A stretch of DNA of 64,000 nucleotides from Caldilinea sp. CFX5. GTDB lineage: Bacteria; Chloroflexota; Anaerolineae; Caldilineales; Caldilineaceae. Within the stretch, counting starts at the first letter, position 1. Every line of letters begins with the position of its first letter. Below, piece by piece: positions 62,617 to 64,000 of this stretch. The stretch covers positions 62,001-126,000 of the forward strand of contig QWII01000015.1 in assembly GCA_021405325.1 (NCBI GenBank), in the 5' to 3' direction. A model generated the notes under the pieces. It made no database searches and was not told where the DNA came from. It was given only the letters and a program-made list of their open reading frames with translations. A program made the position numbers and the translations under genes.

Positions 62617-63313
62617 AATCGATTTTGATTAGCCGTCAATTTAATCTTGCAGATAAGGTGTATAAGTGCCGAATACAAAACAGTAATGTACTCATTATAA
62701 CAGATGCTCTCGCCAATTCAGGATTAACGATTGACTGTTGCAATGGCGTCTTGACAACTAATTCTTACCTCTTCCCTAGTTGCTTCGCACCTTCATCTGT
62801 GTTACCATTCTACTACTGCGACACGCAAGGAGCTAAATCTAGCCGGCTCATGTACGGAAAGCGTGAATACCTGTCAGGTTTCGCAAACCTGACAGGTGTG
62901 GCTGGTTGAGACCTCACACTTTCTGTACATGAGCCAATCTAGCCAGGTAACGCATTGTCAATGATAGCCAAAAGTACTTGTTTGCACACGAAGTAATCGG
63001 GCCAAGACGGCCAACTTTGATACGCAAAACTGTCATCGATTGTAATATACACCTGCTTTGTTTGTGTGTTATATTAAGCCTTACTGTTCTTGAATAAGTG
63101 AAGGTAAGGGGTTCTGCACACGAACCGTTGTTCAGGTAAAACCTTGAACGTATCAGAGAACAGACTTGATAGCTCACGCAGCTATCCGCCCGGCAGTGGC
63201 TACATCGGGCGTAATCGCTCGTGGACAGAATGTCAGACTGGGTTTCCAGCAATTTTGGATGAAGCGAGTACTTTTGCGTACCTTTGTGTACAAGAAAGAT
63301 AGCAGAGAAAGAG
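62617..63313. other. About 700 bp without a recognisable gene
   Basis: Both strands lack a convincing coding frame. The base composition is more AT-rich than the neighbours. It contains the nested palindrome at 62845-62935. The stretch 62940-63300 could be decayed coding sequence but no family was recognised. Confidence 0.6.
62845..62935. repeat. Nested palindrome: 22-bp outer arms, 12-bp inner arms
   Basis: Outer arms 62845-62866 (GGCTCATGTACGGAAAGCG onwards) and 62914-62935, two mismatches. Inside, CCTGTCAGGTTT (62870-62881) and AAACCTGACAGG (62885-62896) form a perfect hairpin with a three-base loop. Confidence 0.85.
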
Positions 63314-63520
63314 ATGAATTGCCCCAATTGTAACACATGGAATCCTGAGGATAAAACCGTCTGTTGGCGCTGCCAACATGAGCTGCCCCGACCGCAGCCG
63401 AAGAAGAAGACGCGCACCACCTTTGCCGGTCTGCCGGTCTGGGTTTGGGTCGCCTTTGCCCTCTTTTTTGTCGTCACCACCCTTGGTCAATGTATGATGG
63501 TGGGCGCGCCAACAGGGTAG
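63314..63520 (+). CDS. Small zinc-ribbon membrane protein
   Basis: A 68-residue protein: four Cys in MNCPNCNTWNPEDKTVCWRC form a zinc ribbon; a basic stretch PRPQPKKKTRTT precedes one membrane helix (VWVWVAFALFFVVTTLG). The start at 63314 places the first Cys at residue three as in relatives. The role is unknown. Confidence 0.75.
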   Translation: MNCPNCNTWNPEDKTVCWRCQHELPRPQPKKKTRTTFAGLPVWVWVAFALFFVVTTLGQCMMVGAPTG

Positions 63521-63543
63521 ACAGCGGTGGTTGCTGCTGCAAG

Positions 63544-63607
63544 GGGAGATTAAGAGATTCAGAGATTGAGAGATTCCAGCCTTATCTCTTCAATCTCTGA
63601 ATCTCTT
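63544..63607. repeat. Octamer-period hairpin (GAGATT core)
   Basis: GAGATT at 63546, 63554, 63562 and 63570, exactly eight bases apart. AAGAGATTCAGAGATTGA (63552-63569) is the complement of 63590-63607. It lies between the zinc-ribbon gene and mutY. Confidence 0.85.
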
Positions 63608-63630
63608 TTAAGAACACAAGAGCAGGCTCC

Positions 63631-64000
63631 ATGCATTCACCTGAAATTGCCCAGCGTTTGGTCGCCTGGCACGCCGCCTATCAACGCGAGTTGCCCTGGC
63701 GACTAACGCCGGCGGGGGCGCGTGATCCTTACGCCGTCTGGATCAGCGAGATCATGCTGCAACAGACGCGGGTCGAAACGGTGGTAGGCTACTTTCAACG
63801 CTGGATGACGCACTTCCCTACTATTGAAGCGCTGGCGAAGGCTGATCAACAGGCCGTCTTGAAGGTGTGGGAAGGGTTAGGCTATTATGCCCGCGCCCGT
63901 AACCTCCACAAAGCTGCGCAACAACTTGTGGCTGAATACGGCGGAGTTGTCCCGAATGAGCGACGCGCCCTACTGGCCCTGCCCGGTATCGGTGATTACA
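63631..64000 (+). CDS. mutY: A/G-specific adenine DNA glycosylase (MutY), N-terminal part
   Basis: The first 123 residues before the right edge. They match MutY: LPWR, then DPYAVWISEIMLQQTRVETV with the catalytic Glu40, WEGLGYYARARNL, and the beginning of the helix-hairpin-helix LALPGIGDY. Removes adenine opposite 8-oxoguanine. The catalytic Asp and the iron-sulfur cysteines lie beyond the window. Confidence 0.95.
   Translation, partial: MHSPEIAQRLVAWHAAYQRELPWRLTPAGARDPYAVWISEIMLQQTRVETVVGYFQRWMTHFPTIEALAKADQQAVLKVWEGLGYYARARNLHKAAQQLVAEYGGVVPNERRALLALPGIGDY

Noticed and set aside
62914..63480. 188-codon reverse frame in the gene-poor stretch
   Set aside because: Runs through the zinc-ribbon gene and a palindrome; composition and lack of any motif suggest chance.

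Overview
The window is bacterial, moderately GC-rich and gene-dense. It suggests Chloroflexota, probably Anaerolineae/Caldilineae-like. The reasons are the Thr-Pro-rich secreted proteins with Ig-like modules, the Rpn, DUF4058 and FRG-type genes, the many small toxin-antitoxin remnants, and intergenic DNA full of hairpins. No rRNA or tRNA gene was seen, so the assignment is inference.

Layout. 1-4.1 kb: myo-inositol genes mmsA/iolA (running off the left edge) and iolD, with a C-terminally truncated AAA ATPase between them. 4.2-4.8 kb: remnant of a VapBC-like toxin-antitoxin pair. 4.8-9.5 kb: DUF4350 protein, SppA-like protease, MazG-like protein and an SDR. 10-15.6 kb: a 2-hydroxyacid dehydrogenase, then iolE, iolC, a four-helix-bundle (IVP) gene, iolB and a LacI regulator with a perfect operator over its own promoter. 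Five of the usual seven inositol-catabolic enzymes (E, D, B, C, A) are therefore here in two blocks; iolG and iolJ are not. 15.7-18.3 kb: a hydrolase and a solitary TnpB element. 18.8-25.4 kb: an HHH protein, a 1775-residue LPxTG-type surface protein with nine Ig-like modules, and an FRG-domain gene that seems to start at ATT. 25.5-33.3 kb: a mixed set (beta-propeller, HEAT, Dus-like, phosphotransferase, phosphoesterase, RidA, MFS, GNAT, MazF). 33.4-41 kb: ankyrin protein, Rpn nucleases, HPP protein, HigA, Baeyer-Villiger-type monooxygenase, DUF433/DUF5615 pair, CadD-like transporter. 41-46.5 kb: zwf, a second IVP cassette, and an iron-type ABC permease/ATPase pair. 46.8-55.4 kb: IlvD/Edd dehydratase, another Rpn, broken TPR genes, a nucleotidyltransferase pair, CoA-transferase, HD protein, enoyl-CoA hydratase, DUF1345-like protein. 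55.6-64 kb: GH172, a NarL-type regulator, glcF-DUF4058-glcDE, a zinc-ribbon protein and the start of mutY.

The most unusual layer lies between the genes. At least fourteen intergenic inverted repeats are present, many with perfect arms of 18-31 bp, usually within about 30 bp of a stop codon or supplying that stop codon. Three (10965-11017, 12995-13563, 42649-43213) are built from tandem heptamers of the form GTGWTKC. Two of these three carry a four-helix-bundle protein gene in the loop, and the third is an empty 53-bp hairpin. This resembles the architecture of 23S rRNA intervening sequences, but placed inside protein-coding operons. It is the best candidate here for an undescribed mobile or RNA-processing element. 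A second set (9824, 57724, 63544) uses an 8-bp period with a GAGATT-like core.
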